A stretch of 64,000 bases of DNA from Balanoglossus misakiensis (GCA_040954595.2 CM082586.2:1674001-1738000), one strand, 5' to 3'; positions 23,322 through 63,529 are shown, counted from the stretch's first letter. The notes: generated by a model not told the origin, from the letters alone. Program-made: numbers and translations.

Positions 23322-26082
23322 ATGTCCAACTCCGAGCCGGCTCCAGCGCCGTACGTGTGTTCCTTGAGCGAGGCCGCGTTGAAAAAGGCACGGGACGAGC
23401 TCGGCGAGGATGAGAAGACACGGAAAGAATCGCTGGCGGCTCTTCAGGCGAAATTCGAAGAGCGACCGGACATCAGGTTCCGATCCGACACCAAGTTTCT
23501 GCTGCGCTTTCTCCGCGCCAAGAAGTTCGACGTGGAGCGTGCTTTCAAGACGATGGTGAAGTACTACGAAGTGAGGCAGGACTACAGAGACATTTATGAT
23601 AATTTTGTGCCGTCGTCTGCCATGCAAGTCTGGGAGTCCGGGTTACCTCATGTACTGCCGGACAGGGACAGTCAAGGTCGCAAGATTCTCATGTACAGAG
23701 TTGGTACGTATTGCGTTTATATTACTGGGCCCCTCATTACTATTATACAATGCGCGGCCTGGCAGCTGGGAAGATAAATGCGGTATTACAGATGGATCCG
23801 TCTGTCCTATTCATAAAACTCGAATAAAATATACCTATCTATCAAGCTGTCAGATATGATGAATTTGGGCTTAGATTACTATTCATACAAAATACAACAG
23901 ATGACCACGATGATTTAAGACATAATGGTCGTTGTTGGATACCATTACATTATGCGAGACTGAAATTAATGAAAATTTTGTAATTTTTAAAACAGAAGTG
24001 TTATTTCAGTAGTTTCGCGTTATTTCCTCTTAGAATTCAAAAATACACCAAAATAAAATTTCCTTGTATCGACTGATAAAACATTAACAATTATCTATTT
24101 GTCGTTCGATTGATCAAATCACTATAAATTGTAACTGGCTTATCGATTTATTATACCTTAATTAAAAACCGGCCCCATCATCACCCTGTTTCTTTGGAGA
24201 TTGAATCTGTAGTCGGTATTAAATCAATAACTGATTACCAAATATATAATTATTATAACTACATGTACGTCTTTGTTATCAGTTTTGCTATCAGAGATGA
24301 TGTTTTATACATCACTACGCATCTACTTTGATAACGTTTATTAACGAATGTTATAATGATCATCGACTCACTAATATTAATACACGTGGCTGTATCTGTT
24401 CACGCCTTCGCGTCACAGAGTTAGTCATCAACTAAATTGTGGTAATTCTATGCGATATCGACAGATAGAAGTTTCTTCAACGGAAACATTTAGGGCAGGG
24501 ACTACCATCAAAGTTCAATAAACTCTGTCGGCATTCTCAGTGCTGTGTCTAATTAACCACACGAAACAGCCAATGACACGAGAATTTGACGGCCGATATC
24601 CCCCAGTGGACTGAGGATTGGCAGCCAAATATTTTTTCTGAAGCCATGGTGATGCCCGACCTTCCATCTCCACCTGGAAGATTGCCGACCCAGGAACTCA
24701 CGCGATGTCTGGACTATGCCAACCAACATGATACCGTGTATACATTCAGCGGTTACATTGTTTTGGCTATCAATGCAACCACGTGGACTTTAGTCAAACC
24801 TTCGGACTTTAATTAGGATTCGAACAAGTCTGTAGTCGATACACATAGCACAGACGATGAAAAACTAGCCAGTGTTACTGGTAATGGGTCACTGTGGTCA
24901 AATGCAGGCTGCAGTGACCACTAAATCAAGAAGACAACTACCAGAGAGAGTTGTCTGATAAGTGACCACTACATAATTTTCATAGACCGCATCACTAATA
25001 TGTTAATGTGATTGCTTTCTCTAATTTGTTATTTCTAAGGGTGTTGGGACTACAACAAATTTACAGCCACTCATTGTATACGAACCATATTGATGTGTAT
25101 GGAACAACTCCTAGAAGACGAAGACACACAGGTGCATGGCATCGTCTTCCTGGGAGACTATGACGGTTTATCCATGTCGCACTTGTCTAAACTTAGCCCG
25201 GCATTTGGAAAAAGGACAGTTGATTCAATGCAGGTAAGAGACGAGTTCGGTGACGTTTCACCTCTGTTGTGTGCGTGTGTGAGCACGTGTGTCTTACCTG
25301 CATGTCCGCCTGTCTTCTTGGCCGCAGTGGAACTCAGTCACATCTCGTCAATATTCATTCACAACACACAGTCCTCGTGTACTCTAACTGAAATGACATC
25401 TCGTGGACGACATCTTTTCCGTCGTTAATTGTTCGTTCGTTTTTCCCCAGAATGCCATGCCCATGCGGATCAAAGAATCGCACTACATCAACGAGCCAAA
25501 GATCTTCGAAACTGCCTTCGCTTTCTTCAAACCTTTCCTCAGCGACAAGCTGAGAAAGCGGGTAAGTCCGAGTCGCATCTGTCTTTGTCAAGACTGGCTC
25601 AAATCATGCAAATAAGCTTTATTACGCGACGGTTTCGTTTGGCACCTGTGTCAGCAAAGCAATTAACCAATCAGCAGTCTGCTGCAGGCCAGTTGTATGA
25701 TAATGCATACTGATTGCCCTTTGACCCATAAATGAGAGTCATCGATACTAGCTAGAGTACGTTACACCCAATGGAAGCACCTATTGGACTTTCACAGATT
25801 CCTCTTTTAACACCCCAGGTTGTTTTCCATGGTGAAGACGCCGGCAATTTGCACAGCTACATCCCGTCAAGTATTCTCCCTTCTGAGTACGGCGGATCAA
25901 AACCCCCTTACGATAATTCTATGTGGGTGAAAGAGATGCTGGCCGCGGAAGAAGATTTCAAAGCAAACAACGAGTACGGCTTGCCCCCTAAACGCAAGTC
26001 CATCGATGCACTTGGCGGTCTTAAAGGAGGAAAGGACGCGTCATCCGGACTGGTGGGAGCGTTCCGCAAACTCGAAGACTAG
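23322..26082 (+). CDS. Alpha-tocopherol transfer protein-like CRAL-TRIO protein (TTPA/TTPAL/clavesin type)
   Basis: SEC14-like protein expected to bind a small hydrophobic ligand (such as tocopherol or a retinoid) and move it between membranes. Exons 23322-23703, 25040-25233, 25451-25561 and 25819-26082 join in frame to 316 aa (951 nt with stop). Residues about 40-86 form the CRAL-TRIO N-terminal helical region (FLLRFLRAKKFD, 59-70). The CRAL-TRIO lipid-binding domain runs from about 105 to 255 and includes EDTQVHGIVFLGDYDG, the basic phosphoinositide-contact region MPMRIKESHYINEP (195-208), FFKPFLSDKLRKR and ILPSEYGG (248-255). The N-terminal YVCSLSEAALKKARDEL resembles TTPAL, while GRKIL and the PPYDNSMW stretch after the domain resemble clavesins, so orthology within the family is left open. 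The C-terminal tail (about 285-316) is Gly/Lys rich and unfamiliar. Intron 1 is 1.3 kb. Confidence 0.93.
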
Positions 26083-26560
26083 ACTGTAGCGCCACCTTGT
26101 AAAATTGCATTTTTGCTTTTGTTTTTCTCATTTCCTGGTTCTGTGAACTGTTTGAACGTGCTGGAGACGCAATAATCTTCGTTTCAAAATTTTCTGGACT
26201 TGCTGGCGAACACCGCCAACAATTTTGCTTTCGTTGTCAGGGTCCACTTAGTTCCAGTGCTAATATTTAAAATGTACAAAATCGAAGCCTAGCTATCGCC
26301 TTTTTGCGAATTGTAAAAAAAAATTGGCGTGTAAATTTTGAATGTAACTCCTGTCGAATATTTCGATGGAAAAGATGTGTGCGAGCGTCTAACCCTTTCC
26401 CGCAGTCTTGTTAAGACGTAATAAATAAATAAAAATAAATTAATAGATAACAAGACTTTATTTGTGATGACGCAGACGACAATGACAACGACGACAATCG
26501 GTTAGTGCACTGTACTAAAGAAAGGTTACAAAAGTTTTGTTGGTAGAGGGCGCACATTCA
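26083..26560 (+). other. 3' flank of the CRAL-TRIO gene
   Basis: Presumed 3' UTR and downstream sequence. Several overlapping AATAAA hexamers occur at about 26420-26440 (AATAAATAAATAAAAATAAA) and are the best candidate polyadenylation signals, some 340 bp past the stop codon. Confidence 0.5.
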
Positions 26561-26562
26561 AA

Positions 26563-26630
26563 CATGGCGGCTTACCCAGACTCCTTCGCGCGTGAAGGAG
26601 TCTGGGTAATCGAGACTAACATGGCGGCCG
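26563..26630. promoter_or_regulatory. Perfect palindrome between two YY1-type motifs
   Basis: A 16-bp perfect inverted repeat, TTACCCAGACTCCTTC (26572-26587) and GAAGGAGTCTGGGTAA (26594-26609), is separated by 6 bp (GCGCGT). It is flanked on each side by AACATGGCGGC (ending about 26571, and 26619-26628), a YY1-like site. The block is GC-rich compared with its surroundings. It could be a CpG-type promoter for an unannotated transcript or a small hairpin element inserted in such a promoter. Confidence 0.5.
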
Positions 26631-27468
26631 AGCTAACACGAGGAAAGTTTCGTCTGCTGTGCAAACAATTCAAACTTTTTGTTATTTTCGACACAGAGAA
26701 ACAAGTATAATGGTCCGTTTTGTATGTAACCCTCCTGGATGCACAGCTATCATGTTCACAGGCCAAACTTTCGGACACTGCGTCATTACATCATTACACC
26801 TGCAAAATAACACACACACAAACAAACAAACAAACAAATGCAATATGGCAGCCTATTAACACAACACTAATTTTTGTATTTCATATTCATTAAAATTTAT
26901 TCATTTTAAAAACTTATCAAAATATAATCTCTGGATTATCTGATTTACAATTTTTCAACAAATTTCTGAATAGGATTACATAGTGATCCAAATTTGGACT
27001 ACATATGAGCTTAAATCAATGCTTATTGCCTTTTTTAAGAATTAACCTTTTTCACAATAAAATAAACCTGCTAGATAAATACTGAAAAAATTGCACTAGA
27101 AGTTCTTTGGTGCTTTTAAATGTGTAGAGGTGTCATTTTAAAAATACGTGAATATCCCTACACCCTTGCATATATACGTCCAAGTACTAAGTAGATCTCA
27201 CATGATGAGAAAATTAGCCCTGACCTACCAAATTATGCACGAGTGAAAGGGTAAAGGTCACTAAATGCTGTTGGTGCACTTAAGTACTGCTTATAATAAT
27301 GTTTAAAGCTCAAAATTGAAAAAAAAAATGATTCCATGACATATCATAAATATGTATAGAGCTTCAACCATGTTTTAAAAAATGAAGTAACAATGTCTAC
27401 AGTTTTGCTTGCAATCACATAGTGATAAGTATTGATTGATTGATTGACTGACTGACTGACTGACTGAC

Positions 27469-27528
<60 letters not shown>

Positions 27529-29337
27529 AATGCATATCAGCCACTGACTTCTTGCAGTCAACCAAAATTGTTACAACGAGTTGACTAACTTCTGATGGGC
27601 ACATCACTTCCAAAACTGACACAAGGCAGCTTCTGATATTGCAATTTTTCTAGTACATGTTGTGTGATGAAGCAAAGTGTGGCAAAATTAAAGTGTAGCA
27701 AATTCATTACAGAGAAATGGAATGTGAATTTGTATTAAAGATATCATGCTATGTGCCCCCAACAGGCAATACATCCTATATTGCCCGGAGCCCCTCATGC
27801 AATAAAGTGAGATATCACCCCACAACATGGCCACAAGCCATGATATACTGAGGTAAATATATTGAATAAAATAATAACATAAATTGTAAAATTATGTGAC
27901 AGCAATCTACCTTACTGTGCCTCTTTTTAAAATGTGCTGAAGAAGTCCATGTGCAAATAATTTCCACAAATTTCAATATGCATGATTTTGCCATATTTAC
28001 ATAAAGCACCCACTAAAATAACTTTTTCTACATCGGGTTGTCATGCCTACAGTTGCAAAGTGACATCACTTGGTTGATTCATGGCCGAATTGCTCACTTG
28101 AGATTTGTCTCCCGTGGTAACAACCAAACAGAATTATTGATTGATGCTTGGGTAACAATTGGGATATCTGCATTTATTTTCTTATTCATTCTTTTCAAAT
28201 GAATGGTGATCAGATCGAATTTACCTCAAGGGAGCCCAAGACTGCTTAATTCAAAATATACTACACAGGCTGCCCAGCCCTGAAAATGGACAAGCCTGCA
28301 CGAAACAAAAGATCAAGATTATCCCAATAACAATGTGAAAAAACAGGTTAATTTTCAGAGTAAAAGGGAATTTAAGAAATCGCAATTTTTTCTAATAAAG
28401 TAAAGCTTGTAAAATACTAGTAATTGACCCATCTCTTATATCTTTCTTCAAAATATATACATAAATTTTATGATTACAATATGAGATCATGAATAGAATG
28501 GCAGCAATTTGTCACACCAGGATAAAAGAAGTAAAGTAGAAAATACAAAAAAAAATGAAACTGACTTAAATTGCAATATTAAGATATTGCCAATAAATAG
28601 AAAATAATAAAAGACAAAGAAAATAAAAGCAAGACATCTAGAGAGATAAATAACGCTGGCTACAATACTGTAGTTTCTGACTACTTTTGGGCAGTTCTGG
28701 GAAATAAAAAGTACTGTTTTTAAGATGGGAGAATGCTTAAGGTGGTTGTTGTATATAGCTACAAAACTAAGTAAAACTTCCTACCATGTGCATTAAAATA
28801 TGCTATAAAAACCCTGTTGTCATGGATACCCTTCAGACAATGTGAAGAGTCAACATTGCCTCTTTTTTCAGCCGTTTTGCCAATAGGTAAAAGCAAACAC
28901 CAGATTTGCATTTTTTTTCATCCGAATTTACATTTTCGCTGACACAACAGCTTTGCGCATACATGTGGAGCCCTGTCCAAGACCGACAAAAGCACTCGTA
29001 ACACTATTGCTTTTTGAATTAAAATGAATTGTAAAATTTCAGGGCAGCGCATAGATGTTCAGTTGTACTGTTGGCATTTAGGGTGAAGTGTCTCGTTGAA
29101 AGCTTTGTGACATAAAAAATAACACATATAAAAGCGAATTTATACTCTCAATAAATATGTGGGAAAAAAGTGTACAATAAGCTGTGTGTGAGTGTAGTGT
29201 ATTATTTTACAAGGAATGTTCATACATCTTTTTCTAGAGTATCCAGCACACATCACCAGAGTACCATCAGCTGCCTCTAGAGGGCGCCCATTGAGAGAGG
29301 CAAATAAAATAATCTCTGTCGCGGCAAAGAGCGCGTT
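26631..29337. other. AT-rich intergenic region
   Basis: AT-rich DNA between the convergent CRAL-TRIO and Osr genes. Apart from the tetranucleotide array at 27431-27529 I see nothing recognisable. The right end must include the 3' UTR of Osr; TTTATT (AATAAA on minus) near 28173 is one possible distal signal. Confidence 0.5.
27431..27529. repeat. TGAT/TGAC tetranucleotide microsatellite
   Basis: About 24 tandem tetranucleotides: a few TGAT units, then a block of TGAC units, then a long block of TGAT. The minus-strand frame over it (repeating Asn-Gln-Ser-Ile) is a by-product of the repeat. Confidence 0.95.
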
Positions 29338-56019
<26,682 letters not shown>

Positions 56020-56260
56020 CTTCAAGCTGTCACCGTTATCGCTTGGACCGACTTATTCTGCCCGAAGACAAGTGAAGGAGTGGAACGAGCTACTTGAAAT
56101 TTTCCTCCAAAATAGTAATTCGAGCCCCCTGCGCATGCCCAGTCGGTCAACGCGTAGAACCAGTAGTATAGGTCCCAATTTGTTATTAACTTTTCATTGG
56201 TTAATGATTAGTGACAATCCGCTTTACTCGCGTCACCGCGACACCTGAGTGTTACCGTGG
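56020..56260 (-). promoter_or_regulatory. Candidate Osr 5' UTR and proximal promoter
   Basis: Directly upstream of the predicted first exon. On minus it shows CCAAT at 56200-56196, and GCGCATGC (NRF1-like) at 56131-56138. No TATA box was clear. The extent of the 5' UTR is unknown. Confidence 0.4.
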
Positions 56261-59200
56261 TCGTCAATTTGACTTTGAAATGAAAACGACCACGGCAAGT
56301 TGGGTGGCAACCACCGATTCCACGCACAACGTCCGCCACGTCATTTATACAAGTGTGTGAATTTCGACTTTCGTCTGAAATCTGACACTTCAGTGCGGGA
56401 AAGCCGGGAAGGCTCAAAAGTCATTGTTCGCGTGAACTGGATCGTGTGGATATTATGAGGCAAAGGGGGAATGATTCCTGTTCATCTTTTTTCCCTGCAA
56501 AGTCAAACATAAATTCAGAACTGGTTGCTTCTCCGTGCCTGAGTGCACGATTGGGCAAGCACTCAGAAAGAGAGGAAGGGGATACGCATGGTTCACAGTT
56601 GTTCTGGTCCCATTTCCGGAAGATTTCGAATTCTAACAAACAACAACACACCAGCCGTTTACACTTTTGTGTACATTAAATCTGGCTAGTTTCGATCAGT
56701 TATGACACATGATATTAACGGTTTGGCTAGCGTCCTTGGGGCCCGGTCGCTTCTGAAACCCGGGACCACTTTCACTCCGGGCTTTCACTTTGCTCTCACG
56801 TTACAATGTCGTGCTTCAGTCCACGCGTCTCTTAGCGTGTGAATCCAGCCGTTGAAACAGCGGGCTGAGTCATCGCTGCGGCTGGGAGTCTTGCCTGCCC
56901 CCCTTGCGTACGTCCACTCCGGGTTACGCCCAGATACTGAACAGTGTTATACGACGCCCATGTCAACCCAGGGGGTATATTATATCAGTTTGAAATATTA
57001 AACTTTTTGATAAGTAGTTTTACACTTGTATTGAGGGAGTTATATTCTTACTATACCAGAACAACCGGTAGCAAAATCTTCGCAAGGAAAAAAAACTGAC
57101 AAAATTTAATCATTTTATAGGTCTATGCGGAAGCGTCTAATTTAATTTCGTGTGTTCTCACGCTATCCATAATCGTTTTTCGTGACAAATACGAATTATT
57201 AGCCGGGGATGTGAAAGATGGGACCAATTTGTTCGAGAAGACTAAAACAGTATTGAAAACGACACCCGCAACAACACAACTGGCCCCAAAATATGAATTA
57301 TAGCACAAATTAAACAACTGAAAGTTTGGAAAATTACTTTCCACGTCGTTAAAAGTCTAAATGTCGTAACCCTTATTAGAAACATACGGTATAAAGTAAT
57401 TTACTTTTAATTTGTCGATTTTAACAGTGCGCGTCTGGCAACTTTCGCGTACAAACTATAACACCAGGAAGTAGCCAAAACAGTCATTTCATTGAAAATG
57501 TACAGTTCAGCTGTTGTAACCGTTTTAATCGTCTACTCAATGTCAGGGGTTTTGAAAGTGCATTTAGTTTCACCGAAAAACAACGAAAGAGAAGGATGTC
57601 CGTGTTTGTGTGAGGTCAGGCATTTTAGATAAACAGATTTGTGTACGAAACCGCGTATTGAAGTGTTGCCTCGCGCGTTTGTCAACTCAAACTCAGCAGT
57701 ATTTCCGTTTCATGTCGCCTTGGTAAAGTACAAGTCTCTTTTTACGCTTCCGAAGTGAGAAACAATGACCAGGGGATTCGGATGTCTATAGTCAGGTGAA
57801 AGTGTAATATTGCGATTTTTCGTTGTCAACGGGAAGCGCCATTTCCATGGCAACATCATCAACAGTCTGTCCCCAGTGCTTGATGGAAACCGGGTCGCCG
57901 GCAAAGTCACCCAGCGTCCCCGCTTAAAAGATTTATTTCACGCAAACCAACAAAAACACGCCCTTTGCAAGGACACTTGTATATAGAGGCGAGGGAGCGT
58001 GGACTTGCCAGCTTTCTCACTGTGCCGGGGAGGTGGGGGTATAAAGCGCGTCATGACTGTCCGAAAAGTCTGCGGTGGGAAGTGACGAAAGACCGTTAAA
58101 AGGCTGTCTGAGACCCTAAATCAATTTATCGTTATTTACACCAGACCAGCTCAGTGTTTACCCAGGGAAAAACGACCACTGGGCGAAATACAAGAGCCTT
58201 ATGGCAAAAGCGATGGTGCGCAAACTTCAAAACTCTCAAACTCATGAATTACGTGGGGTCTATTTCACTTGAGACATGTACACTTTTGACCAAATGGTCT
58301 GACAATATTCCGATGGAAAAGAAAAACAAGGAATCCAATGTTGAGCATGCTTTTCGGGGTAGAACAGGGATTAAGTTGAGGCAAAGGCTATAAAAGCGGT
58401 TAAAATGTTATCGAAAGATACTGCTGAGTGATGTTTCTTATCTTGAACAGTTATTATAGTTGTAGTAAGAGTAACCTTAAGGCGTTAAAAACTGATAATT
58501 TATTGAAAGATTTTTGTGTTATTTTTGCGCCCTTTGCCGAGAACATCATGCGGCAAAAACCGCAGAATGCCGAGTTTTGTAATTGTGGGAACTCAAAAAG
58601 GTTATTTATCGCTTCCCCTTTTGCGATAATTATATCGCCGTGGCTGTTAAAATCATTAGCACTTTCTTTTCTTTTTATAAATATCAACCTCTAAGTACTT
58701 GAAATGTGATCTCGTGGACCGGTTTAGTCGTTGCCATGGTTTCGTGAGACAGACGCAAACTCCGGCGTAAAATATTACTGTTGGGCCTTTATGAACTCCG
58801 AGGCGCCGATTAAAAATAAACAAGCGATACTAACCAGCGTGTGAACAAAAACACGTCAGAATTATCAATTTACGTTTTGCGCGGACGAAGTCAAAAGAAT
58901 TAGAATTTCTCCCAGTTGACTCATAAGCTTTTGTTGGAAATTTGACAGTGGAAGTAAAGTGATTAGGCGGGGGTCAAAGGTCAGCCGACTGGATGTGACT
59001 TGAGTGAACTGACCGAAATTGAAATGGAGTATTGGGTAGCCACTTATAAGTTTGTAATGAAGACGTATTGATAGATGCTGAATCTTTGACAAAAACGTAC
59101 AACTTGATGTATTTTGGTCGATATGCTTGTTTTTATGGGAGTGGCATTTTCATCTGCGAAGAGAGAATTGGGTTCAATTACTCTTTGTCATTTTAAAGGA

Positions 59201-62200
59201 GTGAATTTGAGAGGGAGAGGGGAGAGAGGGGGGGAGCGGGGAGAGAGAAGACTGGGGCAGACATATTTATTATCCATCGCCAGGGAAGGAATAGACGGAT
59301 GGATGGAGAGGAGAGACGGGGCATGAAAATCCTAATATTCTTGCTTGCTACGACACGACAAAACAAGTTCCTTCTTTACACCAATTACAAACTGGGATAC
59401 ACGACTCGGAGGAATAACGACCATATACTTGCAGACTGCACAGACTGACTGTAAAGATGGGTTCAGTTTTTATTGTCGGTTTGTTTATAGCAGAACCAAA
59501 CATTGCCACTGTGTATGTGGCAAGGTTTTGAGCTAACTGCGACAGTAGTATTTAATGATCTTGTATTCATCCGAAGCTGAATTTCCATCATTACGTGCAA
59601 TTAAACACACCAGACCTCTCTATTAATTTATCATCGCTATTATGTCGCAAAAAGGTCTCTTCAACCGTTGGCAGGTGCATAGAGGGATGGTACGTTCAGT
59701 GGTTCAGTTTACTTGTACATAGGATTCATTTACACCACTGGATTATTTTCCTAATTATCGTAGACTGCTTTGTCATTTGATTACAAATTGCTTTAACACA
59801 TTTCCACTGTGTCGCTGGATCGTGTGTTTGTCAAGTCGCTTGTTGACGACCAGAGAAAGGACATTGCTCGTATTTATCATCGTAAATCTCGTTTTAAACA
59901 ACGTCTGACAATAAGACATCGCCCGGGCTTGTATTACGCTGCCGAACTGTGGTGCATGCATGCACCTATCCGTCACTCGCACCGTCATCGTCACGGATTG
60001 CGGAACTTATGAGCCGAAATTTCCATCGAGATTCCGGCAACGCCCGATAAATAAAATGATGACGTCCGTAATGTGTCAAGTTGTCGCTGATGTCAACGTC
60101 TAGCAACTCCTGTTTAATCACGTTCAAGTTAATTTAATTAACCAAACCCTTTAAACCTGAAATAATTACAGTGTACAGACTTATAACGGTGTTATCTAAA
60201 AATCGCCTAGATAAACATTCCTGTCAATGTGAATGGCAGCTACGCGCTTTCAAATATCATAACCAAACACATTCCGATGAAAAAGTGTCCTCGCTATGTG
60301 AACAGTCTGTGGAAAGGATCATGCTTTTTCATATTCGTTAATAAATCATAATGATAATCTATTTAAGAAAAAGATTGATTGGTGAATTTAAAGGTACTAA
60401 CAGTAACGGTAAATTCGGACGATTTTCTTCGGTATTTACATTGACTGAATACATTATGATGACTATAGACAACGAATCTGAGTAACTCGATGTAAACTGT
60501 ATCGTATCCTTGTTCACATCAATAGGAGAATCCACTAGCCGCGTTTGTGGAGACCTTGTTTAAACTTTTAACCCTCGTACGGTTAGCCGAGTTGTTTACG
60601 TCGATTGTCGTCGATATTCCGTTCATCGCATCTGCGTTTAATTAAAGTTTTCGTTTGTGTTCGCGTAAGGCTCAAGAAAGTTCCGTGTGAGAAGCGAAGA
60701 AGAGTTTGATCGGGGAGGGATGTGGGAAAAATAATACGACTCGAGCTCGGGCCCCCTGTGAGACTCGTTCCCTAGAATAAAATGGGCAAGACATTTTTTT
60801 TATAAAGGAATAAACTGAGCAATTAGACACTGATATGATTGCCACATTTGGGACCGTCTTCGCTTTCCCATGCATATAAGATGAAAACTTCTGTTAGGTG
60901 CTACATGTCATCGTTTCTGGCTGCCTCGTAAAACCCGGACCGACGAGTACGGTGGCAATCGACGATATTTCGATGGTATTGACACAAAATACCCCTGGAA
61001 ATGCATGTTGTGGTCACGAAATCATGACGACACATCCCGGGAATATGATGTTTATGAAGTTTGGCGGCTACATGCGGAATCACTCACGGCCGAAACGTCT
61101 GCATAAAAGTGTCAATGCTCGGAATCAATCATCTGTTCGGCTTGTGTGTGCTTGATGATTCCCTTGATTTGAGATGTCCAAGATGTAATAATGTCTTGTA
61201 TTTTTGTATATTAAATTAAGAACAGAACGTGGGTAGTAGTGGTTGATAGGTTTCCAGTTATTCCAACGATTATCTAAACATCAGATGCTGGGATAATGCC
61301 AAATACGGGAGAACGGTACACTTTTATAATAACAATTCAAGTTGAAACCTTTCTTGGGCCCCTACATTTTGGCACAAACAAGCAAACTTTTTGTGATCTT
61401 GGAAAGTTAATCTCTGATGTTCGTTCTCGTTAAGTTAAAAATTGGTATCATTAGAGAAGTTATTTACTTTTCAATACTTCTTGAAACTCATGGTTTCGTT
61501 TCTTGGCCATTGCTTGCTTACGGGAGAAATTCAGGGCAAATATTGAATAATTCAACAACATATTTTCTTCATGTACAGTTATATTGTCACTAGCCACTCT
61601 TAACGGTATTGTGTGACGTCACAACCTCGATTTTGGTTTACGTGCCAGGTAATTTCGTGTGGAATTTCAAATGAAGAAACATGAAAATATCTTGACTATG
61701 AACATTAGTCAAAACACAATACAATCAAAATAATAAAGAAAATGCCATATAAACAACTCCAATATAGCTCAAATCCCCTTTAGAAAGATGAACTTTGACC
61801 TATATTTCCACTTCTCGTTCCTGTATGTGACGGAACTGCGTACAGCCACCCTATTTTCGCTCAAGACGAAATCAAAGTTTTAGACCCCTAGTTTCAATCC
61901 TCCCAATCCTCATCAATGCTCTCAAATCTGGGGACACGTCCGCCCTGGTTTCCATCATTTTATTTGAATCCGAATCCCGACCTATCTTTTGTAATAAATT
62001 ATCTTTCTAGTACCCCAGTCTTGCCGAGTGTGTGTAATGCCACACTTTGTAAAGAGATTCCGATTGCAACGGATGAGTAGAAAAACATGCATCCAACTTG
62101 TGTGTTCCAATCCAGTGCAAATGTTATATGGTCGTCTTCTATGACCTTTTGTGCGACTAGTTCGCCCCGGGCCACCATAACAGAGCTATTTTTGAAAACA

Positions 62201-62255
62201 GAAAAAAAAATCTCGTTGCCGTGTCGAATCCCCCTCGAGCTTGTTAATTATTATG

Positions 62256-62397
62256 TTATCTAGGTGCAAACGAGCTGGTAATCGGTGTTATCTGGCGGAG
62301 GTGGGTGGTAGTGGGAGGGTGAGGGGGGAGCGTGCGCGTCCAGATAAGACCCTCAAAAGTTTGCTTCTGTTGAAGGAGCGGAAGTGAGTCCGATAAG
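62256..62397. promoter_or_regulatory. Group of four GATA-type motifs
   Basis: TTATCT at 62256-62261 and 62288-62293, AGATAA at 62342-62347 and GATAAG at 62392-62397, with an ETS-like GCGGAAG between the last two. Four cores in 142 bp of non-repetitive DNA upstream of Osr. Confidence 0.35.
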
Positions 62398-63400
62398 ACA
62401 TAATCCGGGTTTCAGTTTAGACACAGGAGGAGGTTACGAAACAGGAAACTTATTTCATTCGCGGAAGTCAATTGAAAAAATTACAATTAAAGAAAAGCGC
62501 ATCATGTCATATTCCGACAACAGCAATAACTCAGTCGAAACGTCATTTCGTGATCTTTTTTATTTGACTGTGAGAGCGCCATAAAGTTTTTTTTTGCCGA
62601 AAGCTGACTTCAGGGTAAAATGTACAGAACATATGTTTTCTCTACACAGCTCATCATATGCTTGTTAGGGAAAAAACACGATATAAAAATTTCAGAGGAA
62701 TGTGGTCGGGCAAATCGGACGCCATAACTCTTGACTGACACGGTGACATATTGACAATCCCCACGTGGCGAGTGGCCTGGAAGACTGGCTTTGAAATCAC
62801 GATTTCTAATCAAGAGATGTTTGGCAAATAGAATGTAATGTGGATTTCCCCCGCTAAAACAAGCAAGGTTACCATACTGCTACACGAGTCTGCGCCCTTA
62901 TCTCCCGTTGCTATCAGTAGCACAGTCCCGTAGTCCGGGTCGCTTTGTTTACCAACAGACCCTTTCAGAAATTTTCCCACATTTTCTGCATACCTTGTGT
63001 AAACTCCAATTTTCATTTGAATAATATCACAATAATATATATCCCATAGTTTCATGGTTTTGTTTGCTTTTGTTTGTATTGTTAATGTAACCACGCATCA
63101 TCTCTTGCATGCTTGCTAATTGTCATCGTCACTCTACTACGCATGACAGTTACACATAGCTAGGTACAGCGTCATTACCTGCAGATCAAATACTAGTAAT
63201 AGAGATTTGGATTATTGAGAAGCCATTGTCTAGATTAAGTTTTGTTACGTGAAATATCCGCAATTTATCTCAGCTAAGTGACTGTGTTCACTCGAAACAA
63301 AATAACCCGTTCCATTAGCACAGAATCGACGCGCCCCTTCAATTGGTCTTTTGAACTTGATCGCGACACTCCGTCAGGTTGTCGCGCCAAGTCCGCCAAA

Positions 63401-63529
63401 TGACGTCACTGTGGTCAGAGTCATAAAACCCCAGTCAAATCAGAGTTCAATTAAGCACCACTTAAGAAAAACCACAGAGAGAAAGAGCCACCCACGCGGA
63501 GACAATTTGGAGATGGACGTGTGACGTCA
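63401..63529. promoter_or_regulatory. Pair of perfect CRE palindromes
   Basis: TGACGTCA at 63401-63408 and again at 63522-63529, with ATAAAA at about 63423 between them. A third perfect TGACGTCA lies at 61614-61621. The local GC content rises around 63340-63420. This could be a plus-strand promoter for a gene beyond the right edge. Confidence 0.4.

Noticed and set aside
27431-27529. CRISPR-like regular repeat
   Set aside because: Pure 4-bp tandem units with no spacers in a eukaryotic genome; a microsatellite.
27344-27622. Protein-like repeat of Asn-Gln-Ser-Ile on minus
   Set aside because: It is only the translation of the TGAT/TGAC microsatellite.
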